Source: Herpomyces periplanetae
Lineage: Eukaryota; Ascomycota; Laboulbeniomycetes; Herpomycetales; Herpomycetaceae
Direction: 5' to 3'
Length of the DNA stretch: 64,000 nucleotides
Assembly: GCA_009733715.1 (NCBI GenBank)
Contig: WMKJ01000006.1
Span: 124,001 to 188,000, forward strand
The notes below the pieces were generated by a model, which had not been told where the DNA came from, did not search any database, and was given only the letters and a program-made list of their open reading frames with translations. The position numbers were made by a program, and so were the translations under genes. Each line of letters begins with the position of its first letter. Positions within the stretch are counted from its first letter, which is position 1. Below are positions 32,405 through 43,245 of the stretch, in pieces.

Positions 32405-33505
32405 ATGGCTTCGACTAGCCTTCAGAAGGATAAATTAGACGTGCAAAACTTGTTCAAGGGAATTCAACCGTTGGAAAGAGATGATAATGATACTGAGTAT
32501 GATATTAACAGTTTACTATCAAATGATGGACCTCCATTCAACGATAGTACGTTGGGCAAACGACTTTTACGACGGAAAATTTTAACGCAAGGCATTCGAA
32601 GTAATAATGAAGGTCTATCGGAAGATCGAATCTACGTTTGGCTAATACTTCTTGATGCTGGACCTCTTGCTACTGATGAATACGTTCGTCTCATACATCG
32701 TGGTAGTTCCCCAGTTTACGATAAAATCCGGAATGATACATTTCGAACTCTTGCAACGGACCCGTTATTTCGACGACGCGTTTCCGAAAATAGTCTAGTT
32801 CGGGTTTTAAATGCTGTTGCTTGGTACATGATTGAACTCGGAACTCATAAATCCTCATCCAATCCTCCTTCACTGAAAACTTCGGCTCCTTTAGTGTCCC
32901 GTCCGTCAACTGGTTCAGGTTCATGTTCTACTGAAGCTTCCGATTCGTTACCAAGTTCAATGATCGTGAACGTTAATGTTTCCAGTTATGTGCAAGGAAT
33001 GAATGTACTAGCTGCTCCATTTCTCTATGTGGCCCACAGTGAAACCCAGGCCTTTGTAGCCTTGACAGCTCTAATCTGTAAAACTATTCCGGCCTACGTT
33101 AGTTACAATCTCAGTGGAGTGCATACGGGTCTCGCTTTAATCGAAGAAATCCTTTGGCTCGTAGATCCACAACTTGCCAGTTACTTATCCGATCAATCCC
33201 TTACGCCCAAGATATATGCTTTTCCCAGCGTTCTAACATTATGTGCATGTACACCTCCGTTACCCGAATTGCTTGTACTCTGGGATTTTCTGTTTGCCTA
33301 CGGGTGCCATTTAAACTTGTTTTGCATTGTCGCCCAAGTTTACGCTCTGCGTGATGCTCTGTTAAGATCTCCCCGCCCGGCCCATCTACTGCGCTCTTTT
33401 CCTCCCTTGAATTCTCGAGAAATTATCGCCTTAAGTCTCGACTTTATTAAACTTGTTCCTGATCATTTATACGCACGTATCGTAACTCATGTTTCCCTTA
33501 CATAG
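32405..33505 (+). CDS. BUB2: TBC-domain GAP of the mitotic exit/septation checkpoint
   Basis: Single exon, 366 aa. Related to Bub2 of budding yeast and Cdc16 of fission yeast, the Rab-type GAP that, with Bfa1/Byr4, restrains the Tem1/Spg1 GTPase until the spindle is positioned. The TBC motif B IxxDxxR is present as IRNDTFR near residue 107, and the glutamine finger as SYVQGMNVLAAPFLYV near 195. Diagnostic C-terminal segments are LSGVHTGLALIEEILWLVDP, ACTPPLPELLVLWDFLFAYG and LLRSFPPLNSREIIAL. A Ser-rich insertion of about 30 residues precedes the YVQ motif. The start at 32405 is the first ATG in frame. It lies 267 bp after the sulfate permease. Confidence 0.93.
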   Translation: MASTSLQKDKLDVQNLFKGIQPLERDDNDTEYDINSLLSNDGPPFNDSTLGKRLLRRKILTQGIRSNNEGLSEDRIYVWLILLDAGPLATDEYVRLIHRGSSPVYDKIRNDTFRTLATDPLFRRRVSENSLVRVLNAVAWYMIELGTHKSSSNPPSLKTSAPLVSRPSTGSGSCSTEASDSLPSSMIVNVNVSSYVQGMNVLAAPFLYVAHSETQAFVALTALICKTIPAYVSYNLSGVHTGLALIEEILWLVDPQLASYLSDQSLTPKIYAFPSVLTLCACTPPLPELLVLWDFLFAYGCHLNLFCIVAQVYALRDALLRSPRPAHLLRSFPPLNSREIIALSLDFIKLVPDHLYARIVTHVSLT

Positions 33506-33691
33506 CTTGTTAGTATGTGCAAGCTCTTCTCCCTTCCCTCCGTCCTATCTCTACGCATGAAAGTGTATATTTGTGCAACTAGTTTCATCAATGTCAAATC
33601 GTGAATAGAACCTTGTCTTATAAAGTTTCGCTTTTTGTACGGTATGACTACATTTACGCTAACTACTTTTGTCCGGTAAATCACTAATGTG

Positions 33692-36600
33692 TTAACAACT
33701 TACGTTAAAACCTGGCGCAAAATATCGCGGTGCGCCTAGCATATGGCACTCGCTACACTTGGGTGTCTTCCGGGGTATCCATATATCTCGAGATTTATCA
33801 TAATAATATTCCTGACTGGATCGTGTATAGGCCGGACGGCGTGAACGGGATGGAACCGTAGCCGTGGTATCGTCAATGCATCTTGAAGTCCTAGGTTGTG
33901 TCCATCCTTCGCCGGACTCGTCACAAATCCATACGCTTGAACACGCTGAATCTGAATCGTAAGATGATGTGCTTTCTCGTTGCGTTGGTAAACATCGCCA
34001 ACATCGTTCACACACTACTGCACTATCTTTGCTCCGACATAACTCGTTACTACGTGTTGTCTTTGTCGATGCTGCTACACTTCGTCCTAACGAAATTGAT
34101 GCCGATGGTGTATCTGACCAACGTCCCATTATCCGTTCGACTCGCCCTGGTCGTCGTACTTCACTAGAATAACGTAAAACGCCATTTCTTCCATTTCCTG
34201 ATTCCAATTTCCTGCTATTCCAATGGTCACTGGCTCGTCGACCTCGACGATATCCTGCTCCGCGCTCTTCACTTCGTTTTCCACATGAATTTGCGTATTC
34301 ACTTTCCTCAAAGCTAGATTTACTCTTCCATCTTCTACCACGTTGAAATAATGCTGGAATCAAAATGGCATACGATTTAGTTAATCCTGTCATGTTACCT
34401 TGGTCTATTTCAAAGTTCATCTCGACTTCTAATGCCCCATCTAGGTTAACCGAATAACCCATACTTTTACTCCGTTCTTCCGAGTATCCTCGATCCCAAC
34501 TTTCAGAACTACGTTTATCACGTCTGCTCACCAAATTAAAAAATGCCCGTGGTGGCCTTCTCCAATTTTGTTCATCATCATTTTCATCTCCACATTCCGA
34601 CATTCTTATTGCGGAAAACCCATCTCTACTCTGTCGATATCTGTTGTCTCGTTCTAATTCATGTTCATTACTACGAGCTGGAAAAGAATATCTACGTCTA
34701 GATCCCGCTCCTGTTGCCATTCGTAATCCTGACCCTGATCCTGACCCTGATCCCGATCCCGATCCTGAACCTGATCCTGACCATGAAGAAAATTTTCTCC
34801 CAACGCCATCGTAAGTACTGATTGCACACCAATTCCGCCGTCCCATAAAACATTTGTTACTATCAATTTTTTCCTCCGTCACATCTCGATCAAATAGCTG
34901 AACCATTGCTTCTTCTGTCCAATCGTCAAGTGTGGTGATTCGGTCCCTTTTACTCAACCAGTCTGCCATTCGCTTCCCTCCTGGCCAATTGCTAATACTT
35001 GATGTTATTATATTTAACATATATCGATGATCCTCGTGCTTAAGTGTAAGAATTCTTTCTTTTTTTCTCCGTCTCATTCGGCCTACTGATGTATCATCAT
35101 CTCGGATTCGTAAGGGCCGTGTGAAAAATTGTCCAATTCCTCCAACATTGTCATCCCCGCTCAACAGTGTTACTCGAACGGAAAATTCATCCGCTAGATC
35201 CTGTAATTTATTAACAAGCCAGTTTCGCTCGTTTCGGTAAACTTCACTTGTCCAATCCTTTTCACAATTTTCCGGACATTTAACAACACTCTTCCGTCTT
35301 AAATGCTTCATTGGTTCAACCAAACGTGTTAAAACTGACGTATCACCTCCACTAGGGCGTGGAAACGCTGCCGGTCTGCCAATCACAACTAACAAATGCT
35401 CCAATGGTGCCCTTGTTAACTCTATACGGCATCTCTTGAAAATTTTCTCGTATGTCATTCGTGATACAATCCGTTCCGTATTCCTCTCTGTTTGACTATC
35501 TATCATTAAGAGACCAATGTTCCCGCCCAACGACATAAATATACTTCGGCTAATTTCCTGTATAAAACCTCCAATTGTCGATCCTTTAATCCACCATTCA
35601 CTTTCACCATCGTTTAAACCAGTTGTCCCACTCACAAAGTGGTGTTGGAACAACAAATAATACTTGTAAGAAATCTTTCCAAGCCCTGCACGAATTACAG
35701 CTGTGTTCACCCCGTTTCCGTATAAACCATATCCCTCCATAATCTCATGTTCGTTCCACATATTTACCATTGGTATCATCCCTGCTGCGGTACCATAGAA
35801 TCCCCTGGATAAACCATCGCAGTAATTCTCCAAGTATAGCCGCTCACACTCTCTAATTGTCGATGTATCCATGCTTTTCTCTCCAGTCACAATGGTATTC
35901 ACAGATCTACTGAGTCCGTTCACCGACCCATGTGCTACATCATTGTTCACTTGGTTCCCACCACCGATCATTATATGGAAGGGTCTCAGTGAATGTTTAT
36001 TTAACACATCTCGCCATAACGGATCTGGTCCACCCAGTCCATCGCTTTCGCCTTTCGTAAGTCCCCATCCTCCCCCTGTATAGTACATAATTCTCATTGA
36101 CATTCCCCTGCCTGGAACCCAAAATGTTATTGCTGGCCCATGATTAATTCGATATGCTACGCGCTGCTGTTTCTCCACCAGTTCAATGTTAAGATTAAAC
36201 CTCCAAAATGCTATGCCATACTCTCTTAACAGTAGCTCACCGCGTACTTTGCTAAACTTGCCTAGCTCTTCACCATCTTTACGAATCATCACACCTTCAT
36301 AGCTCGTTGTATTGCCGGCTCTCATCGGGCTAATTACTGGAACTTCCTGAAACAATCCCGAATCATCTTCTATCCTTGATAAGTCTATCCCTTGGGGAAG
36401 TTCTTCCACCGGTCTTATATACAAGGTTTTGCCGATTCGACTTCCCTTGACTGTTCCAGCTATAGGATCAACGTATTCTAATCCAAGACCTTCATTTCTC
36501 CACCCCGATTTCAGTTCTGGCGGTAAATCTATCGGTGAACTGAATAATCGTAATGTGGGCGCAGGTTCGTACGTTGAAGCTTCATCTAATGTAACAATTA

Positions 36601-37918
36601 ATACTGACCCACACCAGACATCTTGAATTCCTTTTCCCATTTTGTTATGTAGACCACCAAACCGCAGTAAAGGTCCACACTTCAGATACAGAGACGGACA
36701 AAATAGTGTACCCCGTGCTAATTTCCCCGGCGCATAATTCGCATTTCCGCCTGGATGGTCATTGTCCGCAATAATTTCCGATTTCTGTCGTGCATGTTTC
36801 CACCATCGTTCAATACGCGGAACTTCCGCAAGAGCAAAATGGTCTGCTGTTAGGACTGCTGTGCTAGACTCTCGGTCAAATTCACCTCCCAATGCGTCAG
36901 ATTTTGCATACTGCTGGGCGTCCGTACTTCGATGACAGCTACTAGACTTGCGTGATGTTACTTCCATTTCATCTTGAACTCTTTCACTTCGTCCTATGCT
37001 AGAGGTTTGATCAATTGATTTGCGTCGCCCCGTTGGCGCCAATAAGCTCTTGTCATGTCCAGTGTGCAAATTTCGCCCACACAGTTGATATTTGCCGTAG
37101 TAATTATTACCTTGAGATCGGTTTTCAAGTGAATCCACGGTTGGCGGAACACTTCCTGACCGTGAATTTACAGAACTAACCACTTGATTTTGAGGTAGCC
37201 TCTGAATCCCCGGTGAAACTTGGCTCAACGACGTAACATCATGAGTTGTCAATTGTTTACCTGACTCTTCATTCTTTGAATTCAACGATTGGCGTCCTGA
37301 TGTTAACATATTGCATGTCGAAGTGTGCCCAACAGTCCATTGACGCAAATTATCATTATTTACCGCGCAGGTACCAGCGGCAACCGTACTGCTATTGGTT
37401 CGATTGGCTAAACGAACCGGGGCTGAAGTTGCATGCAATCGGTTTGAAAAATTGTGTCTTCCAGTTTCATTTTTTAAAATACTTTTATTACTGACTACCT
37501 TGGTCACTGGTACACGGTTCCCATTTCGATCACTTGCGGTTAAAATCCCCGGAGCCGCGGGAAAGTTAGTGCCGCATGAAGCCAGCTTCTCGCGACTTAT
37601 ACCGTCTAATCTGAATTCCAATTTTTGCAAGGGAGACTGATCTTGAACAATTCGGCTGTTTCCTAACGTCGTTTTTTTTTCAAGGCTACGCTCGGTCTGG
37701 GGTGAAAAGCTTGCAGGTTCCTCTGGGACTGCGCGCAGCGCAGCTCGTGTCGACGGTAATCCAATTTTCCCGAGAGACCTTTGAAAACCGCAAGTATCCT
37801 CTTCAATCTGAAAGCTTGAATAATCATTCAAGTTTACTGTATCACGCGATATACCAGCTTTCCGCACACGCCGCGTTTGCTGCGGTTTTCGCAGTATTTC
37901 ATATTCATATCCAAGCAT
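33692..37918 (-). CDS. PhoD-like phosphatase family protein with altered metal-site motifs
   Basis: Single long exon, 1,408 aa from the ATG at 37918; the frame also opens upstream without an ATG. Residues 1-400 are Ser/Asn-rich. From about 410 the sequence follows the fungal DUF7800 plus PhoD-like family: SLYLKCGPLLRFGG, APTLRLFSSPIDLPPEL, EYVDPIAGTVKGSRIGKTLY and GIAFWRFNLNIELVEKQQRV. The metallophosphatase part carries GGGNQVNND (about 650), MVNMWNEHEIMEGYG (about 718) and LLSGDDNVGGIGQFF (about 920). In relatives I recall these read GGGDQIYND, WDDHDIIDG and GGDVHLAAVG. A (Gly-Ser)n run near 1,050 precedes a long basic low-complexity tail. A GTAAGT just before the stop could also be a donor to a further exon. 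Probably catalytically dead or altered. Confidence 0.85.
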   Translation of the reverse strand: MLGYEYEILRKPQQTRRVRKAGISRDTVNLNDYSSFQIEEDTCGFQRSLGKIGLPSTRAALRAVPEEPASFSPQTERSLEKKTTLGNSRIVQDQSPLQKLEFRLDGISREKLASCGTNFPAAPGILTASDRNGNRVPVTKVVSNKSILKNETGRHNFSNRLHATSAPVRLANRTNSSTVAAGTCAVNNDNLRQWTVGHTSTCNMLTSGRQSLNSKNEESGKQLTTHDVTSLSQVSPGIQRLPQNQVVSSVNSRSGSVPPTVDSLENRSQGNNYYGKYQLCGRNLHTGHDKSLLAPTGRRKSIDQTSSIGRSERVQDEMEVTSRKSSSCHRSTDAQQYAKSDALGGEFDRESSTAVLTADHFALAEVPRIERWWKHARQKSEIIADNDHPGGNANYAPGKLARGTLFCPSLYLKCGPLLRFGGLHNKMGKGIQDVWCGSVLIVTLDEASTYEPAPTLRLFSSPIDLPPELKSGWRNEGLGLEYVDPIAGTVKGSRIGKTLYIRPVEELPQGIDLSRIEDDSGLFQEVPVISPMRAGNTTSYEGVMIRKDGEELGKFSKVRGELLLREYGIAFWRFNLNIELVEKQQRVAYRINHGPAITFWVPGRGMSMRIMYYTGGGWGLTKGESDGLGGPDPLWRDVLNKHSLRPFHIMIGGGNQVNNDVAHGSVNGLSRSVNTIVTGEKSMDTSTIRECERLYLENYCDGLSRGFYGTAAGMIPMVNMWNEHEIMEGYGLYGNGVNTAVIRAGLGKISYKYYLLFQHHFVSGTTGLNDGESEWWIKGSTIGGFIQEISRSIFMSLGGNIGLLMIDSQTERNTERIVSRMTYEKIFKRCRIELTRAPLEHLLVVIGRPAAFPRPSGGDTSVLTRLVEPMKHLRRKSVVKCPENCEKDWTSEVYRNERNWLVNKLQDLADEFSVRVTLLSGDDNVGGIGQFFTRPLRIRDDDTSVGRMRRRKKERILTLKHEDHRYMLNIITSSISNWPGGKRMADWLSKRDRITTLDDWTEEAMVQLFDRDVTEEKIDSNKCFMGRRNWCAISTYDGVGRKFSSWSGSGSGSGSGSGSGSGSGLRMATGAGSRRRYSFPARSNEHELERDNRYRQSRDGFSAIRMSECGDENDDEQNWRRPPRAFFNLVSRRDKRSSESWDRGYSEERSKSMGYSVNLDGALEVEMNFEIDQGNMTGLTKSYAILIPALFQRGRRWKSKSSFEESEYANSCGKRSEERGAGYRRGRRASDHWNSRKLESGNGRNGVLRYSSEVRRPGRVERIMGRWSDTPSASISLGRSVAASTKTTRSNELCRSKDSAVVCERCWRCLPTQRESTSSYDSDSACSSVWICDESGEGWTQPRTSRCIDDTTATVPSRSRRPAYTRSSQEYYYDKSRDIWIPRKTPKCSECHMLGAPRYFAPGFNVSC
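34725..34785. repeat. Hexanucleotide repeat encoding Gly-Ser run
   Basis: About ten units of CCTGAT/CCCGAT type (GGATCAG/GGATCGG on the coding strand), encoding alternating Gly and Ser in the PhoD-like protein. Expandable coding microsatellite. Confidence 0.8.
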
Positions 37919-38603
37919 TTCTCCCGCGTAACACACTCCAATACTTTATCGAATGGATCAAACTAGTGCAGGTTCGCGTCGCGTAAACTAGACTAAATAA
38001 ATTTATCACAAATGTGACGAGATATATCCAAGTTTTAAATCATCGAAAAATTGACACCAATTTCGGAGAGGTGGAATGTAAGTATGAAAGATAAGACAGA
38101 CCAATGAGATAATATTAGCTAAAAAGAATCAATTAAGATGGCCTTTGTTGAAACAAGAGGTCTGTGTAAGGTTAACAGACAATCCGAATGTGACTATTTC
38201 CTAATGATTGCATGCACTTGATATGAGGATCGCGCAAACCGAAGCCGTAGCCGACAGCTTGAGGAGATGACGGATATTCTAGTTCTTTCAATGCTTGAAC
38301 GAAGTGCAGGCTGCCCAGGGGCAGTGTTTTAGTGACCTGTGCAGCGCGTAAGCAAGCACAGCACTTTTAACAATATGCAGGGGAAAATGTGGCAAAAAAG
38401 TGAATATGGTAAAGGTTGCTTTGGCAAGCATAAAAGCACGAAGGGTTAATTCAGTAGGCAGCCGAAATGCAGAAATCTAGTGACGCGTAAAAGGCAAAGT
38501 TAAGCCCAAAATAGTAGTGATAAAGTTATGAATAAAATAATAGGAGTGAAGGGCGTATTGATGAGGAAGATATCGGTAAAATCAAGAGGCATAAGAGGAT
38601 CAA

Positions 38604-38756
38604 ATGACCGGGAAAAGCGAAGGAGAAGTGAAAGAAACTTCTGAATGCGATGCGAGTGGGGAACAAGGATATATGCGGTATCAAAGCTTCGAGCGTTTGC
38701 GCTGGATACGTGCTAAGGAAAAACAAGAAAGATTGTTTGTTAAAAGTAAATGTTAA
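38604..38756 (+). CDS. Putative 50-aa protein, unrecognised
   Basis: ATG frame with its own stop, reading MTGKSEGEVKETSECDASGE then QGYMRYQSFERLRWIRAKEK and a basic end. Rich in Glu, Lys and Arg, unlike the Ser/Leu/Phe composition of antisense or AT-rich chance frames here. It may be a complete small protein or a first exon (GTAAAT donor near 38745). No family recognised. Confidence 0.35.
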   Translation: MTGKSEGEVKETSECDASGEQGYMRYQSFERLRWIRAKEKQERLFVKSKC

Positions 38757-41700
38757 CTTTGGGGAAAGGAACAAAGAAATCGGAATTTGACGTTCGCGCG
38801 ATTTTACCAACAAACATGCTCGTATAACCCGAGTTATGTCGGATGAATAGCTAAGATGGCTAAGCTTCCTAATGAGCCAAACGAAAGGTGTATGGGATAG
38901 TGAGCGCACACAGGCATTTGTACACACTCCACGGTCTCGAGTAAGAGATAGCTCGTGTGTATCGAGTACCGTAGTCGTGAGTTAAGTTTACGCATTGACA
39001 AATTCCTCGGTGTGGAGCTCGATTAAAAGTGCCAACGTGCGTTAGCTACTTAAATATATATCAAGACAAAGTCGGATCCATATATTTTATTAAATTAGGT
39101 GGACCGACGAGAACTATAAACCCGGAACACTATAGTTAAATATTAGCCAGAGTTCGCACTATAAACTGTCAGAGTTGGCGCTTTGATATTTAACGCATAA
39201 GTGTTCAATTCGTGCATGTACACAAGTCTTGCGGATACGTTGGGGAAACCCACGATAAAACCTACAAAAGCCAGTTAACGACGTTTACAACCCAGTTTAA
39301 TCAATTTATTATCACAACTTAAAACATTAACTCTTGAATAATTTTACCGGTACGCATAAGTATAATCCATGAAAGTTCAATTGATCAAGAAGTTTTTCAA
39401 TGTCTCCATCTAACGCGTTCCACTTCATAAATCATGTTCCTCGGTGAGTAGTCACGTGTTCTGTATTGAGGAGCTCTCGGACGGTGGGATGAACCGGGCT
39501 TGGGATGAATTGATTTACAAAGAAATTGGAAATGTGGACGGAATAAAAGAACTAACATGTTACATGGAAAGTTAGAATGATGAGGGAGGATATTGGAAAG
39601 GCAGTATTTAGGTAATTTACTTGATTAGAGTGTTCCGGAGAGACCTTAAAGGGTTTTTATTACATGGGAGAAGGATTGGTTTGTGATTTCATGATAAACA
39701 TTTTATTGTAGTTTATCCTACTAATTTAATCCGTTCAAGTAGCGTATTATTTTAACCAGATGTTTATTAATAACGAAAGACCCGTTACCTGTTTCACGTT
39801 GATTTGTTATCGTGCATCAACCTCACATTAAATCCCCTATACTCTTCGTTATTGAATTCGTACTATGATGTTGCAGACGTTTCGTTCAACTTAATCTAGC
39901 GTGCAGAGCTATTCTACTCAGGGAAATTTGGTTAAAAATTAGTTAACGGGATTATTTGTGCCACATAATGTAGAATTTTCCAGGCAAAAAACCACGTATC
40001 TAATGAATGGTAAATTTTCCCTTTTAAATGACCCGTTTCCGTATAATCGGATCACGCTAACTTTAACAGTGTTAACGGGTACATCGATAATTAATATTGA
40101 GGTCAGCATGGTATGTTGTTCCATAAGATATTATCATTTAAATACAACAAATTTGTCATTGCTTACACCAAAAGTTTACATGATGGCGAGAATCTTACAG
40201 TTTTGTTAATATGTGTTGACGCTCAAATATACTTTTGAAGCTTCTATTTTAGCATAAGTCTACAGTAATTTGGTTAATACGATAAACTAGGGCGCTAATA
40301 TGCGGCTGAGAAGATTCACAGGTCCGGATGGATATTACACATATTATTCACGTTTGTATAATGATGTGAAGTGCAGTGCAGCGCAACACAATGTAATGAA
40401 ACGTAACGCAATGAAAGCTAATTCAGAGGAAAAGTTTCGTCTAACCTACCACTATTTATCGCTAGACTTACTTTTTTTCCTTAATTATTTTGACTGAGGT
40501 ACTCATGCATACATGAAACCTGCGGGTTCCTAAGCCTGATATTTTCGTAACATTTGTAATGAATTCCCAAATCAAACTATAACTGGAGAATGCATAAAAT
40601 GCATGATGTAAATCATTTATCAAATCCTATTCTTGTATACAATTTACTCTACTCTGTAACAATCTTTCGCGGTAAACTTTTCTTGTCTCGCGGGCTTTGG
40701 AGAATGAACCAGATTAACCCTCCGTAGGCTTTACTTGAACTTGATTTGTGTGAAAATGATACCTTAGCCTATTGATTGTGATGAAATTTTTCACAGTAAC
40801 CCAACCCATCAGTCTGGAATGTATATTTCCCCTCGACTTAATAAATCAAGGCGATTATGAATCCTAATACTATAATACTAGTATTTTTCTTTACTTTCTT
40901 TACAAATGACCTCGTATGCATGCGGAAAATAATCATTTACGGATATCAGTCATACAGCGTGCACACTTCGGGGTAACTTAACTATACAATCACAAAGTAA
41001 ACAGCAAGTTCACTACGTTTGGACAATATGAATTTACCAACGTAAATTGTTAAAAATGAATACACTTCAACTACTCTCGTACGAAATGGAGCATTTCTCA
41101 ATGTAAAAAAGTTCAGACGAATCCAGGAATATTCATCTCGTCTGGTTTAATTCGCCGATTTTACAGAATTTTCTCTGGAATAAGAAGGATTCACACGACT
41201 AGGCAGGAGCGCAACAGGTTCTAGGCAAGAAAGACTCCTATTTACCCGATTAGGAAATCAACCGTTCTAACTTGCCGCGTGTTTGTTTTTTAGAGGTAAA
41301 AGTGTGTGAAGATGCAGAAATCGAATTTTTTACGTAAAGTGACTTGAAAAGTTTTCCATGGAAGTTGGGTAAGTATAGCAGAGTTTAAGGAACCATGTTA
41401 ATTATAGGCAAAACAAGCAACATTGCAAAAATATTATTAAATGGTATTTAATGCCTTCTGGTAACGTGTACGCATAGCTTTATATGCAAGTTTACTTACC
41501 CCTCACATACGCCCACATGCGGTAAGATGTGTCACTGCTTTTGTAATATAATGTGCGAACAGTGAGGTTCTCTGTACAGTGTAAATAGTCTAAGAGTTTG
41601 ACCGCAGTCTTCATATAATTGATCGTCAAGATATCGTACTACATTCTATGTTTTCTCGAATAACCAATGTGCAAATAAATTGATAACACTGAAAAATTAT

Positions 41701-41936
41701 AACATTTATTCTGCTGAATTTCCCATGTATATATCATAGCAGATGAGATTATAGTAAATTAACCTCCAATTATTCGACACAGCGATCTCAAAGGATCGTG
41801 TAAAATAAAAGGTCCCACTTGTCCCAATTATTTGTGCCCCTGAGTAACAATATCGTTCATCTTGTAGTAATGACAGATGAACACACACACCATGATCATC
41901 ACTGTACAATGAACTTACCTAATCCATCGATTCGAA

Positions 41937-42046
41937 TTAACTCAGGCCTGTAGATTCGTATTGAGCTAACAATTCAGGTTGCACAGGGTGACGTGAATCA
42001 AGTTGGCTTAAATATCGTTGCCTACACTGATATAACTTAAAGTAAA
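41937..42046 (-). CDS. Putative last exon of an unrecognised minus-strand gene
   Basis: After a TTCGCAG acceptor (42047-42049 on the plus strand is CTG) the frame reads YFKLYQCRQRYLSQLDSRHP, then VQPELLAQYESTGLS and TAA. It looks strongly protein-like. An upstream exon candidate at about 42500-42583 on the same strand reads LNPKACQLMNDVAATDGGLS followed by AISTK and a possible donor. The intermediate exon and start codon were not fixed. No family recognised. Confidence 0.4.
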
Positions 42047-43245
42047 CTGCGAACAACGCGCGAGAATCTAGATAGTCTACTCTCTAAAAAAATAGCATTT
42101 CATCGTTCAAACTCCAACTGTGGAGAGAATTGGATGAGAAAATGCGCGTAAAACCGACATACCGGTAAGATTTAGTGAAACTCAATTCCATCACATTCAT
42201 GAAACTTTCCCGCAGCCTACCTTGGAAACTCGCTTGTTTATAATACATAATAAGAGGTTAATACTGATTCATGCGTATTTTACCTTGAACTCAACGTTAC
42301 AAACCATCCGCGACAGGTTAAGTTGTACGCTCACTACACCCTGCTCGTTCCAATATGCACTGTGTACGACAAATCTGAAGTTTTGCAGGGCAATTTGGTA
42401 TATATTTGTTGGGCTAAAAGTAGTCGATAAGCCAAATTATTTATGTTAATGATGGTGTGAGGCACTGTATAGTGATGTTTCGTGTTTATCCGGTCAACCT
42501 TGGTAGAAATTGCGCTCAAACCTCCATCCGTTGCGGCTACGTCATTCATCAGTTGGCACGCCTTAGGGTTCAATTGAACCGCTTTGAAATTTTTCTTTTA
42601 TACAAACAAAATAAGTGACCCATTAAACTCGTGATTGGCCAAGTAAACACAATTGTATAAAGGGTCAGAAAAATCACAGGTGTCAATAATATCGACTTTT
42701 GTCTACTCATGGCCTTCATTTTACAACACCATAAACAAACAATATAAAATGATCAACGTTTAATATTCGATAAATAACCTTTGTTACCCGTGCAATAGCC
42801 AACTTATTCTACTAATATCGTAAACTGTAAAATAAGTATCTTGCAATAATATTCGCTATTCAGGATGCTTTTTGTTAGGTTACGATAAGAATAAGATTGT
42901 AAACCTTTCCCCAAGAAATGAGTCGCATAGCGTATCGGGATTACTCTTGGATAGAAAACACGCAGCAGCCACCACGCCCAACTTCGACCACTTTAGCATA
43001 GCCAATTCAAAGAGAATTAAGCTACGCACGTAAAAAAGGCGTAATTTGAAACTAATTCAAGGAAACCGAAGTTTATCCGTCGGGGAAAACATGAAACAAT
43101 GTGTGATGCGCACCTTCCTTATCTGCGTACATACCACCTTCCTAAGTCAATCCTTGAGTACGGTTTCAGCCCTGTTAGGGATTGACTTTATTCACTTCCG
43201 TATGGTAGAATTTGGTTAGAGCAGTTTTGGAAAATCCGAATTGAT

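Larger units (their letters stand above)
37919..43245. other. 5.3-kb gene-poor region with coding-like short frames
   Basis: No long frame and no transposon or RNA gene is seen. Several short, protein-like frames with plausible splice sites occur: plus strand 38138-38332, 38604-38756, 40003-40110 and 40300-40494; minus strand 42500-42583 and 41937-42046. A 10-bp inverted repeat lies at 43144-43188. As COX7 shows, this genome splits short proteins into tiny exons, so small genes are likely here, but none could be identified. Confidence 0.5.

Noticed and set aside
34654-34866. Asp/Gln repeat frame (DQGQD)n
   Set aside because: Shadow of the Gly-Ser repeat in the PhoD-like gene in another frame.
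41706-41909. 67-codon minus frame after the putative exon at 41937
   Set aside because: Starts with TTG, lies beyond a stop, and the only upstream GT-AG pair would be 17 nt apart.
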